From assembly GCA_045121195.1 (NCBI GenBank), contig JBGVFO010000044.1, positions 13,995 to 77,994 of the forward strand: a stretch of 64,000 nt of DNA, read 5' to 3'. A program made the translations under genes and the position numbers. Under the pieces are notes generated by a model. The model had not been told where the DNA came from and did not search any database. It was given only the letters and a program-made list of their open reading frames with translations. Position 1 is the first letter of the stretch. Every line of letters starts with the position of its first letter. This stretch comes from RGIG8775 sp045121195. Lineage in GTDB: Bacteria > Bacillota > Clostridia > Oscillospirales > CAG-272. Below, one piece after another: positions 43,891 through 51,108 of this stretch.

Positions 43891-43918
43891 AAAAAGCTGT
43901 CCTTGGGACAGCTTTTTT
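43891..43918. terminator. Terminator between the pcrA operon and the S1-domain gene
   Basis: AAAAAGCTGTCC-TTG-GGACAGCTTTTTT, usable from both sides between convergent genes. Confidence 0.92.
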
Positions 43919-43920
43919 TA

Positions 43921-44877
43921 TCAGAATACCGTTTCGATCAGCTTCGACGAGCATTCGGGGGAATATCGCCAGTATGACATATGGCGGCAGGTCTCTCCGT
44001 CAACGAAATACCGCAAGGGCATTTTTCGGATCTCGCCGTGATAGCAATCAACGAGAACAAGCTTCACCTTCATTCGCTCGGGAATGATGTTCTTTATGTA
44101 GACCGCCGTGTATTGTCCGATCAGATGCTCGGGGGAGGAAATGCTTCCGTCAGTGCGAAGCTCGGCAAGTCCCGCAAGATTGGGAGCAAGCTCAACAAAA
44201 ATTCCGTAGGGCTCCACGCTTCTTACAATGCCCGCCACCGTTTGTCCCATCTCAAACTCCGCGGCGTTTTGCTCCCAGGTGCCAAGCAGCTCGCGCATAG
44301 AAACGAAGATCCGCTTGTTTTCCTGATCGACGGTCTTTACCGCGACCCAGACCGACTGTCCCACCGAAAGGCGGTCGCGCGGATGGGAGATGCGGGATAC
44401 CGAGATGCAATCGATGGAGAGCAGGGAAATGATGCCGCATCCGATGTCGACGAAGGCGCCAAAGGATTCCATATGGGTGATCTTCGCGGGAATAATATCC
44501 CCGCAGGTAAGGCGCGAGGTGAAGGCGAAGAAGCACTCGCGCTGTGCTTCCTTTCGCGAAAGACGGGCAACCGTCCGTCCGCCGATCTGCTCAAAGCCCA
44601 GCACCTTAAAGCAAACGGGCTTTCCCACCCGCGTGATCACGGCAATATCCTTGGAGGGCTCACCGTCGGGAGAAAAGACGGCTTGATCTTTTTCAATAAT
44701 GCCGTCGATTCCGTAAAGATCCACGTGAAGACGCATTTGATTGTCGCAAAGAAGAACGGGGGCTTCCAGGATCTTCCCCGTGGCCATCGCCTTTTCAAGG
44801 CCTGCGAGAGAGGAGAGTCCTTCGGTGTTTTCCGGGGTGCCGATGCGCGTCCCCTCAGGCGTGTACGTGTTTGACAT
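43921..44877 (-). CDS. S1 RNA-binding domain protein (ribosomal protein S1-like)
   Basis: 318 residues with at least two S1-type OB folds: CGDIIPAKITHMESFGAFVDIGCGIISLLSIDCIS (about residues 128-165) and GQTVAGIVRSVEPYGIFVELAPNLAGLAE (about 215-245). The ends are less conserved. Such short S1-like proteins are widespread in Clostridia and bind RNA or ribosomes. The ATG at 44877 follows GGAAAGGAAT; the longer frame from 44952 is unlikely as it has no ribosome site. It is monocistronic. Confidence 0.84.
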   Translation of the reverse strand: MSNTYTPEGTRIGTPENTEGLSSLAGLEKAMATGKILEAPVLLCDNQMRLHVDLYGIDGIIEKDQAVFSPDGEPSKDIAVITRVGKPVCFKVLGFEQIGGRTVARLSRKEAQRECFFAFTSRLTCGDIIPAKITHMESFGAFVDIGCGIISLLSIDCISVSRISHPRDRLSVGQSVWVAVKTVDQENKRIFVSMRELLGTWEQNAAEFEMGQTVAGIVRSVEPYGIFVELAPNLAGLAELRTDGSISSPEHLIGQYTAVYIKNIIPERMKVKLVLVDCYHGEIRKMPLRYFVDGETCRHMSYWRYSPECSSKLIETVF

Positions 44878-45061
44878 ACTTATGGATTCCTTTCCTTTTT
44901 TCGTGATTTCTGCTATCACTATATTGAAAAGGGGTAGAGAATATGCCAACAAAAAATGAGATGGCGAGGGAGATATAATGCCAAAAACGCGAGAAAATCG
45001 AAGAAAATAAGAGGTTGCAATGCGCTAAATTAAAATTTTCAAACTTTTTTTCAAAAAGGGG

Positions 45062-45090
45062 TTGACAAAGATAGAAACCCATGATATAAT
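45062..45090 (+). promoter_or_regulatory. Promoter of rplM-rpsI
   Basis: TTGACA (45062-45067), 17 bases, TATAAT (45085-45090): full consensus, as expected for ribosomal protein genes. Confidence 0.92.
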
Positions 45091-45140
45091 GACCGAGTCA
45101 AATTGAAAAAGACTGTATTTTACAAAGGAGAAAAGCAAAA

Positions 45141-45569
45141 ATGTCCACATTTATGGCTAAGAAAGAAACCATTGAGCGCAAGTGGTACGTCATCGACGCT
45201 GCCGATAAGCCTCTTGGTAAGACTGCTGTTGCGGCTGCAAACATCCTCCGCGGCAAGCATCGTCCCGAGTTCACCCCTCACGTTGATTGCGGCGAGTACG
45301 TGATCATTATCAATGCAGAGAAGGCAGTTCTCACCGGCAAGAAGCTGGAGCAGAAGTACTATCGCCGTCATTCCGGTTATATCGGAGGACTTAAGGAAGT
45401 TCAGTACAAGACCCTTATGGCAACCAAGCCCGAGCTTGCTATGGAGCTTGCAGTAAAGGGAATGCTTCCTCACAACTCCATCGGCGCAAAGTCTGCAACC
45501 CGTCTTAAGGTATTTGCAGGCGCCGCTCACAACCACGACGCACAGAAGCCTGTTGCCGTCGAAGTATAA
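45141..45569 (+). CDS. rplM: 50S ribosomal protein L13
   Basis: Early-assembly large-subunit protein. 142 residues with ERKWYVIDAADKPLGKTA at the N-terminus, GEYVIIINAEKAVLTGKK, YYRRHSGYIGGLK and AVKGMLPHNSIGA. It starts behind AAAGGAG and is followed 22 bases later by rpsI, the usual L13-S9 pair. Confidence 0.97.
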   Translation: MSTFMAKKETIERKWYVIDAADKPLGKTAVAAANILRGKHRPEFTPHVDCGEYVIIINAEKAVLTGKKLEQKYYRRHSGYIGGLKEVQYKTLMATKPELAMELAVKGMLPHNSIGAKSATRLKVFAGAAHNHDAQKPVAVEV

Positions 45570-45591
45570 TTAGGAAAGGACGGACAAAGAA

Positions 45592-45993
45592 ATGTATACC
45601 AGTGCAAAGCCTTATTTCTACGGCACCGGCAGAAGAAAGAAGTCGGTTGCCCGTGTTCGCATCGTTCCCGGAACGGGCGTAATCACCATTAACGGCAGAG
45701 ACGTTGACAACTACTTCGGTCTTGAGACCCTGAAGCTTATCGTAAACCAGCCCTTCGGCGTAACCGGTACTGCAGGCAAGTTCGATATCATCGCAACTGT
45801 TGCAGGCGGCGGTATCTCCGGTCAGGCAGGTGCTATCCGTCACGGTCTTGCAAGAGCTCTCGTTCAGTCTGATGAGGCTCTTAAGCCCGTACTCAAGGCT
45901 GCAGGCTTCCTTACCCGTGACCCCAGAATGAAGGAAAGAAAGAAGTACGGTCTCAAGGCTGCACGTCGTGCGCCTCAGTTCAGCAAGAGATGA
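45592..45993 (+). CDS. rpsI: 30S ribosomal protein S9
   Basis: Small-subunit head protein whose C-terminal KR contacts P-site tRNA. 133 residues with YFYGTGRRKKSVARVRI, GTGVITINGRDVDNYF, VAGGGISGQAGAIRHGLARAL and the C-terminal ARRAPQFSKR. Co-transcribed with rplM. Confidence 0.97.
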   Translation: MYTSAKPYFYGTGRRKKSVARVRIVPGTGVITINGRDVDNYFGLETLKLIVNQPFGVTGTAGKFDIIATVAGGGISGQAGAIRHGLARALVQSDEALKPVLKAAGFLTRDPRMKERKKYGLKAARRAPQFSKR

Positions 45994-46024
45994 TCACAGC
46001 CTTACGGCGATTATTTCAATATAC

Positions 46025-46056
46025 AAAAAGCTCTGCTATGCAGGGCTTTTTGTTTT
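46025..46056 (+). terminator. Terminator after rpsI
   Basis: AAAAAGCTCTGC-TAT-GCAGGGCTTTTT stem with T-rich tail. Confidence 0.85.
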
Positions 46057-46060
46057 ATAT

Positions 46061-46112
46061 TTGTAGGGGCGACCATTGGTCGCCCGCGGGCGTTCAATGA
46101 ACGCCCCTACAA
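46061..46112. repeat. GTAGGGGCG palindromic repeat, copy 2
   Basis: TTGTAGGGGCG ... CGCCCCTACAA ends with CGCCCGCGGGCG centre, the same element as at 33487-33535 with a different loop (ACCATTGGT versus AACTGCGTT). Confidence 0.82.
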
Positions 46113-46158
46113 GAACAATGAAAGGGCGGTTCAATTTGCAAAGAATTTCATCGTCCTA

Positions 46159-46187
46159 TTTACTTTTGATGAAAATTATGATATAAT
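46159..46187 (+). promoter_or_regulatory. Promoter of the small membrane protein/YbjQ pair
   Basis: TTTACT (46159-46164), 17 bases, TATAAT (46182-46187). It lies in a 50-bp block repeated at 46868-46917. Confidence 0.7.
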
Positions 46188-46227
46188 GTAACTGTTAGAT
46201 AAACTTGAATTTGACGAGGTGATGAAA

Positions 46228-46452
46228 GTGAAATCTTACAAAAAGAAAATGATTGTACCAATTATAATCACTTTCATTGTGGTGTTATATTATGTTGTTT
46301 ACTTTGGCTTTTTAATTTCACTGCTCAATACGGTATGGAAATATGCCTTTGGCATTATTCCACTTGTATTTTCAGTAATAATGGTCAAGGTTTGCATAGA
46401 AAGAATAAATGAAATCAAGAAAGGTGAAGAAGATGATCTTAGTAAATACTGA
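46228..46452 (+). CDS. Small two-helix membrane protein
   Basis: About 74 residues with two hydrophobic helices (MIVPIIITFIVVLYYVVYFGFLI region and FGIIPLVFSVIMVKV) between Lys-rich ends. There is no recognised family. The GTG at 46228 is preferred because GAGGTGA sits at the right distance; ATG 46222 overlaps that site. It overlaps the start of the YbjQ-family gene by 20 bases, so the two are probably made together. Base composition is AT-rich compared with neighbours. Confidence 0.62.
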   Translation: MKSYKKKMIVPIIITFIVVLYYVVYFGFLISLLNTVWKYAFGIIPLVFSVIMVKVCIERINEIKKGEEDDLSKY

Positions 46453-46750
46453 TTACATTAGCGGAAAAGAGTTGGAAACCCTTGCTCTGGTAAAGGGGAG
46501 TACAATTCAATCAAAGCATATCGGAAAAGATATTGCACAAAGCTTTAAAACTCTGGTAGGTGGAGAATTGAAGGCCTATAACGAAATGATGAATGACGCA
46601 AGAGCACTTGCCACCAAAAGAATGGTCGAGGAAGCTGAAGCTCTGGGAGCGGATGCGATCATAAATATTCGTTATGCTTCCTCCGCTGTTATGCAAGGTG
46701 CTGCTGAGGTTATTGTTTACGGTACCGCGGTTAAAATTGTGAACAAGTAA
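46433..46750 (+). CDS. YbjQ (DUF74, heavy-metal-binding) family protein
   Basis: 105-residue soluble protein. VNTDYISGKELETLALVKGSTIQSKHIGKDI at the start and MVEEAEALGADAIINIRYASS are typical of the UPF0145/YbjQ family, a pentameric small protein of uncertain role sometimes labelled heavy-metal-binding. The segment KGSTIQSKHIGKDIAQSFKTL replaces the usual RARDIGRDI form. AAAGGTGA precedes the ATG. Translationally coupled to the small membrane protein upstream. Confidence 0.85.
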   Translation: MILVNTDYISGKELETLALVKGSTIQSKHIGKDIAQSFKTLVGGELKAYNEMMNDARALATKRMVEEAEALGADAIINIRYASSAVMQGAAEVIVYGTAVKIVNK

Positions 46751-46869
46751 GCAAATTCCAATTTGTCGAGCAGAACAGCGTTGTATGCCTATGTGATCCT
46801 GGTGCAACATGATCTATGAAGCCAAACAACGCGCGTAAAGCTCCAAGAGATATTTTGTTTTTTCTTCTA

Positions 46870-46898
46870 TTTATTTTTAGCAAAAATTGTGGTATAAT
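46870..46898 (+). promoter_or_regulatory. Promoter of the DUF6440-like gene
   Basis: TTTATT (46870-46875), 17 bases, TATAAT (46893-46898), within the second copy of the repeated leader block. Confidence 0.68.
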
Positions 46899-46938
46899 GT
46901 AACCGTTGGATCAACTTAGCATTGAGGAGGCGAATGTA

Positions 46939-47118
46939 ATGGCAAAGAAAAAGAGATTTATAAAAGCCTATAGTCAGGATATGGGCTCCACTATGGTTTT
47001 GGTTGACAAGGAAACGGGAATCAATTATTTGTTTGCTTCAAGCGGTTATGCCGGCGGACTGACCGTTCTGCTTGACAAGGACGGCAAGCCCGTCGTCACG
47101 CCGATTGAGGATCAATAA
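46939..47118 (+). CDS. DUF6440-like small protein
   Basis: 59 residues: KRFIKAYSQDMGSTMVLVDKETGINYLF followed by SSGYAGGLTVLLDKDGKPV, a pattern I associate with the DUF6440 family of short Firmicute proteins. No function is known. The ATG at 46939 follows GAGGAGGCGA. It is a single-gene transcript with a hairpin at 47175-47201. Confidence 0.75.
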   Translation: MAKKKRFIKAYSQDMGSTMVLVDKETGINYLFASSGYAGGLTVLLDKDGKPVVTPIEDQ

Positions 47119-47174
47119 AGCGCGGCTTGCCGAAAAAACGGAGCTGAAGCACTGACACTTTTTCGCAAACGAAA

Positions 47175-47209
47175 CCCTCGGAATGCTCGTAGCTCCGAGG
47201 GCTTTCTTG
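47175..47209 (+). terminator. Terminator after the DUF6440-like gene
   Basis: CCCTCGGA / TCCGAGGG stem with an 11-base loop and CTTTCTT tail. Confidence 0.65.
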
Positions 47210-47279
47210 TTCACGGATCCATCTAAAAAGAGGACAACGCTTGCAAAAAAATATAGAGCATATAATTTTGGGAATTCTG

Positions 47280-47308
47280 TTGACGGCAAGCGGGAAAAGA
47301 TGTATAAT
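47280..47308 (+). promoter_or_regulatory. Promoter of the small lipoprotein gene
   Basis: TTGACG (47280-47285), 17 bases, TATAAT (47303-47308). Confidence 0.82.
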
Positions 47309-47360
47309 AAGGAAAACGACCGTCCGAAATGGGGCGGAATATTTCATTTCGGAGGAAAAT

Positions 47361-47846
47361 ATGAAAAAGATTGTTGTTTCCGTTCTCGCGTTGGTTCTTG
47401 CGGGGCTTCTTCTCGTTGGTTGCGCGGAAAAGTATGAGCCCAAGGATTTCATGTGCGGCGATCTTGAGATCGAGCTGACCGACGGCTTTGAAAAGAAGGT
47501 TTCCGAGAAGCATAAGGGCTATTATCTGTCCAAGACCATGGGCGTTTACGTTGACGAGTGGCAGTTTGACGATTTTGACGATCCGGAGGCGGCTGCGGAA
47601 ATGGACGTAGACGAGTTTGCGGAGGAGATCGTGGATGCCGGCAATTACCTTACCACGGTCAAGCTGGAAAAGGGTCTTACCACCTTCTCCTACAGAGAGA
47701 AGCTGGGCGGCGAGAAGTACACCTTCTGTGCCTTTGCGTACAAGAGTGACGAGGCGTTTTGGTTGGTAACCTTCTTTACCAGAAGCGAAGCCTTTAAGGA
47801 TATGGAGGATACCATTTTCGACTACGCTTGGTCGGTTGAATTCTAA
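47361..47846 (+). CDS. Small lipoprotein, single PsbP-like module
   Basis: 161 residues. Signal peptide MKKIVVSVLALVLAGLLLVG with lipobox LLVGCAE (Cys about 21). The mature part has LEIELTDGFEKKVSEKHKGYYLS, an acidic patch, and ends with a hydrophobic beta strand (FDYAWSVEF). It looks like one module of the kind seen twice in the lipoprotein at 24.6 kb. Function unknown. GGAGGAAAAT precedes the ATG. Confidence 0.78.
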   Translation: MKKIVVSVLALVLAGLLLVGCAEKYEPKDFMCGDLEIELTDGFEKKVSEKHKGYYLSKTMGVYVDEWQFDDFDDPEAAAEMDVDEFAEEIVDAGNYLTTVKLEKGLTTFSYREKLGGEKYTFCAFAYKSDEAFWLVTFFTRSEAFKDMEDTIFDYAWSVEF

Positions 47847-47849
47847 TAG

Positions 47850-47879
47850 AAAATCCTCCGCATTTGCGGAGGATTTTTT
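47850..47879. terminator. Terminator between lipoprotein and EamA transporter genes
   Basis: AAATCCTCCGC / GCGGAGGATTTTT hairpin, symmetric, between convergent genes. Confidence 0.9.
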
Positions 47880-48756
47880 ACAGATTCATCAGAACCACGG
47901 CGACTGTTCCCACAAGAACGCCGATCCATTGACGAAGACGGATCCGCTCCTTGAGGAAGAGGATCGATGCGGCAAGGGTCATAATAAAATTCAGCACACT
48001 TAACACGGGGAAAAGCACTGCGCTTGTGAAATATGCCCGTGCCTGAACCTCGATGATCAGCGTGTTATAAAGACTCAGCGCCACGCCTATTATGGCAATG
48101 CCACAGAAGAATTTAGGATCGACCTTGAAAAGGTCGGTCTTTTTTTCTTTTTTCATGGCAAGCGCTGTGATGAAGCTGAGGAGGGCGCCAATGACGTAGC
48201 CGATAACGATGAAGCTATCCTTTTCCTCAGAGGGAAAATATTTTCCGTATGCCGATTGGAGAATCCCCGTGAAGCCGCTGGTGACCATCGTGAGCAGGGA
48301 AAGCAAGAGCCACTTGAAGCTTGCCTTCTTTTCGGTTCCGCTACTCGGCCTATTCAAAAGGATCATCGCAACGGCGACCAGAGCGAAGCCAACCCACTGA
48401 TAGGGACCGATCTCCTCCTTGAACACGAGAGCGCCAAAGGGGATGATAACGATCATGTTGAAGTTACAAATGATCGAGGTCAGCGAGACGGGGCCCGCGC
48501 GAAAGGCAGAGGAATAAGATACCTGGTACACGTAGTTTACCACACCGAAGAGCAGGGCAAACAGCAGGGTGCTCGTTGAGGGAAGAGCTCGGAAGGAGAA
48601 AACGCCCGTGATAAGTGCGATGGCGGCGAAGATAAAGCCCGTGAGATAAAAGGTGTCAGCGAGGGATCCTACCTTGGATTTCGAATAATGTCCTTGAAGC
48701 AAGACCTTGGTCGTAACTAGGATCGGCAAAAGCAGCAGAAAAAGATATTTTATCAT
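47878..48756 (-). CDS. EamA/DMT family transporter
   Basis: 292 residues, ten predicted membrane helices in two homologous five-helix halves, which is the drug/metabolite transporter architecture. CNFNMIVIIPFGALVFKEEIGPYQWVGFALVAVAMILLN ends the first half and LFPVLSVLNFIMTLAASILFLKERIRLRQWIG is the equivalent block of the second. Substrate unknown. It has its own consensus promoter downstream of the deoR-type gene, and lies near the rhamnose genes without proven connection. Confidence 0.85.
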   Translation of the reverse strand: MIKYLFLLLLPILVTTKVLLQGHYSKSKVGSLADTFYLTGFIFAAIALITGVFSFRALPSTSTLLFALLFGVVNYVYQVSYSSAFRAGPVSLTSIICNFNMIVIIPFGALVFKEEIGPYQWVGFALVAVAMILLNRPSSGTEKKASFKWLLLSLLTMVTSGFTGILQSAYGKYFPSEEKDSFIVIGYVIGALLSFITALAMKKEKKTDLFKVDPKFFCGIAIIGVALSLYNTLIIEVQARAYFTSAVLFPVLSVLNFIMTLAASILFLKERIRLRQWIGVLVGTVAVVLMNL

Positions 48757-48786
48757 GGAAACTCCGTCCTTTCAGATTACGACGCT

Positions 48787-48815
48787 ATTATAGCCGTTTT
48801 CTGATGTGCCGTCAA
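48787..48815 (-). promoter_or_regulatory. Promoter of the EamA transporter gene
   Basis: Minus strand TTGACG (48810-48815), 17 bases, TATAAT (48787-48792). Confidence 0.85.
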
Positions 48816-48852
48816 TGAGGAAAACAAACGGTTTTTTACGAAAAACAAACTT

Positions 48853-49590
48853 TTAATAAAGGAGAGTGACATCCTTGACCGAAAGGGGATCCGGCGGTGC
48901 CGCGTTGGTGACGGCGAGGTCGAAGTCGGAGAGTCTTGCAACTCTGTGAATGCCGCTTGCGTCATACTTGGAGGCGTCAAACACAAGAAGGCGAAATTTG
49001 CTTCGGGAAAAGGCGGCTGTTTTGATCTCCTTTTGCTCAAGGGACCGCTCAAGAGCCTCTCCGTTTTTTACGGCGGCACAGGAGCAGAGCATAAGATCAA
49101 AGGAAAATTCGCCAAGCTGACGCGCCGCGAGGCTTCCCGTTGCCGAAACCGTATTGTGCTGCACGCTTCCGCCCAGCACGATCAGATGAACGTCCCGCTT
49201 TTTGGAGAGCTGGATCGCCGCCTGTAGGTTGTTGGTTACCACGGTTTTGTGGGAAAGATCCATTCGCTCGGCAAGCGCCAGCGCGGTGGAGGAGCTATCC
49301 AGAAAGACCGATTGAAAGGGGGGGAGATGGGGCAGGGCGTTTGTGACGGCATGCTCCTTTTCCTGCGCGTTCTTGTTCATTCGAATAAAAATGGAAACCT
49401 CCTCGGCGTTCTCCGAGAGAATAGCGCCGCCGTGACTGCGCTCCAGAAGCCCCAGCCCTTTCATTTCCGTGAGATCCCGCCGTACGGTGGCTTCGCTTAC
49501 GAATAAGTGCTTCGCCAGATCGTTGACCGAGGCGGTTTTCGTTTCCTTCAGTATCGATAGGATCTTATTTTGCCGTTCGTTCAGATGCAT
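48853..49590 (-). CDS. DeoR family transcriptional regulator, likely of rhamnose genes
   Basis: 245 residues. N-terminal DeoR helix-turn-helix NERQNKILSILKETKTASVNDLAKHLFVSEATVRRDL (about 3-38) and a C-terminal sugar-phosphate sensor domain (VFLDSSSTALALAERM, TVVTNNLQAAIQL, LVFDASKYD). It is divergent from rhaB with 138 bases between starts, and DeoR-type repressors of rhamnose use (RhaR/YulB type) are known in Firmicutes; rhamnulose 1-phosphate is the usual effector. The ATG at 49590 follows GCAGGAGA. Confidence 0.88.
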   Translation of the reverse strand: MHLNERQNKILSILKETKTASVNDLAKHLFVSEATVRRDLTEMKGLGLLERSHGGAILSENAEEVSIFIRMNKNAQEKEHAVTNALPHLPPFQSVFLDSSSTALALAERMDLSHKTVVTNNLQAAIQLSKKRDVHLIVLGGSVQHNTVSATGSLAARQLGEFSFDLMLCSCAAVKNGEALERSLEQKEIKTAAFSRSKFRLLVFDASKYDASGIHRVARLSDFDLAVTNAAPPDPLSVKDVTLLY

Positions 49591-49629
49591 AAACGTTTCT
49601 CCTGCGCGATTTTGATCGTATTTGATTAT

Positions 49630-49658
49630 ATTGTACAACGAAAATGCTTTTTTGTCAA
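49630..49658 (-). promoter_or_regulatory. Promoter of the deoR-type gene
   Basis: Minus strand TTGACA (49653-49658), 17 bases, TACAAT (49630-49635). The -10 box lies within the palindrome TTGTACAA (49631-49638), a possible operator. Confidence 0.78.
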
Positions 49659-49673
49659 GTTTGCAAAAAGAGG

Positions 49674-49702
49674 TGGACGAAAAAAAGAAACTGTGGTACA
49701 AT
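49674..49702 (+). promoter_or_regulatory. Promoter of rhaBAD
   Basis: TGGACG (49674-49679), 17 bases, TACAAT (49697-49702); its -10 hexamer is the same as that of the divergent regulator gene. Confidence 0.7.
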
Positions 49703-49728
49703 GAAAAAGAAGATAGGGAGGCGAAACT

Positions 49729-51108
49729 ATGAAATACTATCTTGCCGTCGATATCGGGGCTTCGTCGGGACGTCATCTTTTGGGATGGCTGGAGGGCGGA
49801 CACCTTATCACCGAGGAAATATACCGATTTTCCAACGCGCCAAAAAGCGGCGCATCCGGTCTTGTTTGGGACGTGGAGCGCCTTTACGAGGAGATCGTAA
49901 ACGGTCTTGCTAAGGCGGGAGAAATGGGATGCGTGCCGTATTCCGTGGGAATTGATACCTGGGGCGTGGATTACGTTTTGTTGGATAAAAACGATACCGT
50001 GTTGGGGGACGCGTTTTGCTACCGCAATCAACGAACCGCCGAGGCGGTGCCGAGGGTTCATGCCGTTCTTCCCTTCGAGAGCCTCTACGAAAAAACAGGC
50101 ATTCAATTCGCAAGCTTTAATACCGTTTATCAGCTGTTTTGCGACAAGGAGAGCGGAAAGCTTGACCGCGCCGAGTCCCTTCTCATGCTTCCCGATTATT
50201 TCCATTTCCGCCTGACGGGTGTGAAGCGGCAGGAGTATACCAACGCAACAACCACGGGGATGGTGAATGCAGAAACTCACACGTGGGACACGGACATCAT
50301 AGATGCGCTCGGTTTCCCAAAGAAGCTGTTTGGTCCGTTGACACAGCCGTGTGCCGACGTGGGTGAATTTACCGAAGCGATAGCAAAGCGGGTGGGGTAT
50401 CGCGCGAAGGTAGTCCTTCCCGCCACCCACGATACCGCAAGCGCGGTGCTGGCAGCTCCGCTTTCGGAGGGGGCGCCGTACATTTCCAGCGGCACCTGGT
50501 CGCTTTTGGGTGCGGAACAGCCTATGGCGCATACGGAGGAGGGGGCAAGGCTCGCCAACTACTCCAACGAGGGCTCTGTGAACGGCACCTTCCGCTTACA
50601 GAAAAATATTATGGGGCTTTGGATGATCCAACAGGTGCGGCACGAAGCCGAGGATGTCTACAGCTTTGAGGAGCTTGCGGCAATGGCGCGCGCGTCGGCG
50701 GTGTCCGATACGGTGCGCGTCAACGACGGACGGTTTCTTGCTCCCGAGAATATGACGGAGGAGATCGCGGTGGCAGTCGGCAGACCTCTTTCGCTGGGGG
50801 AGACCGCGTACATAATTTACGATAGCCTTGCCAGATCGTATGCCGAAGCCATGACAGAGCTTGAAGGGATCACGGGGCGTCAATATACTACGCTGAACAT
50901 TATTGGCGGCGGCAGTAAGAACCGTTTTCTTAACGAGCTGACCGCAACCTACACCAAACGGAGGATCATCACGGGCCCTGCAGAGGGAACCGCTATTGGC
51001 AATATGTTGATGCAGATGATCGGCGCGGGCGACGTCAAGGACGTTGCCGAAGGACGGAGGATCGTAAAGCGCTCCTTCGACATTGAAGAATTGGAGGAAA
51101 AGCAATGA
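49729..51108 (+). CDS. rhaB: Rhamnulokinase
   Basis: FGGY-family kinase: L-rhamnulose + ATP to L-rhamnulose 1-phosphate. 459 residues. AVDIGASSGRHLLGWLEGG is the N-terminal phosphate loop; GIDTWGVDYVLLDKND (about 80-95) is typical of RhaB; CYRNQRT, LPATHDTASAVLAAP, ISSGTWSLLGAEQ (about 247-260) and IIGGGSKNRFLNELTA (about 385-400) complete the family. It is the first gene of rhaBAD, behind GGGAGGCG; the stop overlaps the rhaA start (ATGA). Confidence 0.95.
   Translation: MKYYLAVDIGASSGRHLLGWLEGGHLITEEIYRFSNAPKSGASGLVWDVERLYEEIVNGLAKAGEMGCVPYSVGIDTWGVDYVLLDKNDTVLGDAFCYRNQRTAEAVPRVHAVLPFESLYEKTGIQFASFNTVYQLFCDKESGKLDRAESLLMLPDYFHFRLTGVKRQEYTNATTTGMVNAETHTWDTDIIDALGFPKKLFGPLTQPCADVGEFTEAIAKRVGYRAKVVLPATHDTASAVLAAPLSEGAPYISSGTWSLLGAEQPMAHTEEGARLANYSNEGSVNGTFRLQKNIMGLWMIQQVRHEAEDVYSFEELAAMARASAVSDTVRVNDGRFLAPENMTEEIAVAVGRPLSLGETAYIIYDSLARSYAEAMTELEGITGRQYTTLNIIGGGSKNRFLNELTATYTKRRIITGPAEGTAIGNMLMQMIGAGDVKDVAEGRRIVKRSFDIEELEEKQ

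Noticed and set aside
49591..50532. N-terminal extension of the deoR-type frame
   Set aside because: The extension runs through the divergent promoters and into rhaB antisense; the DeoR domain begins right at the ATG at 49590, which has a ribosome site.
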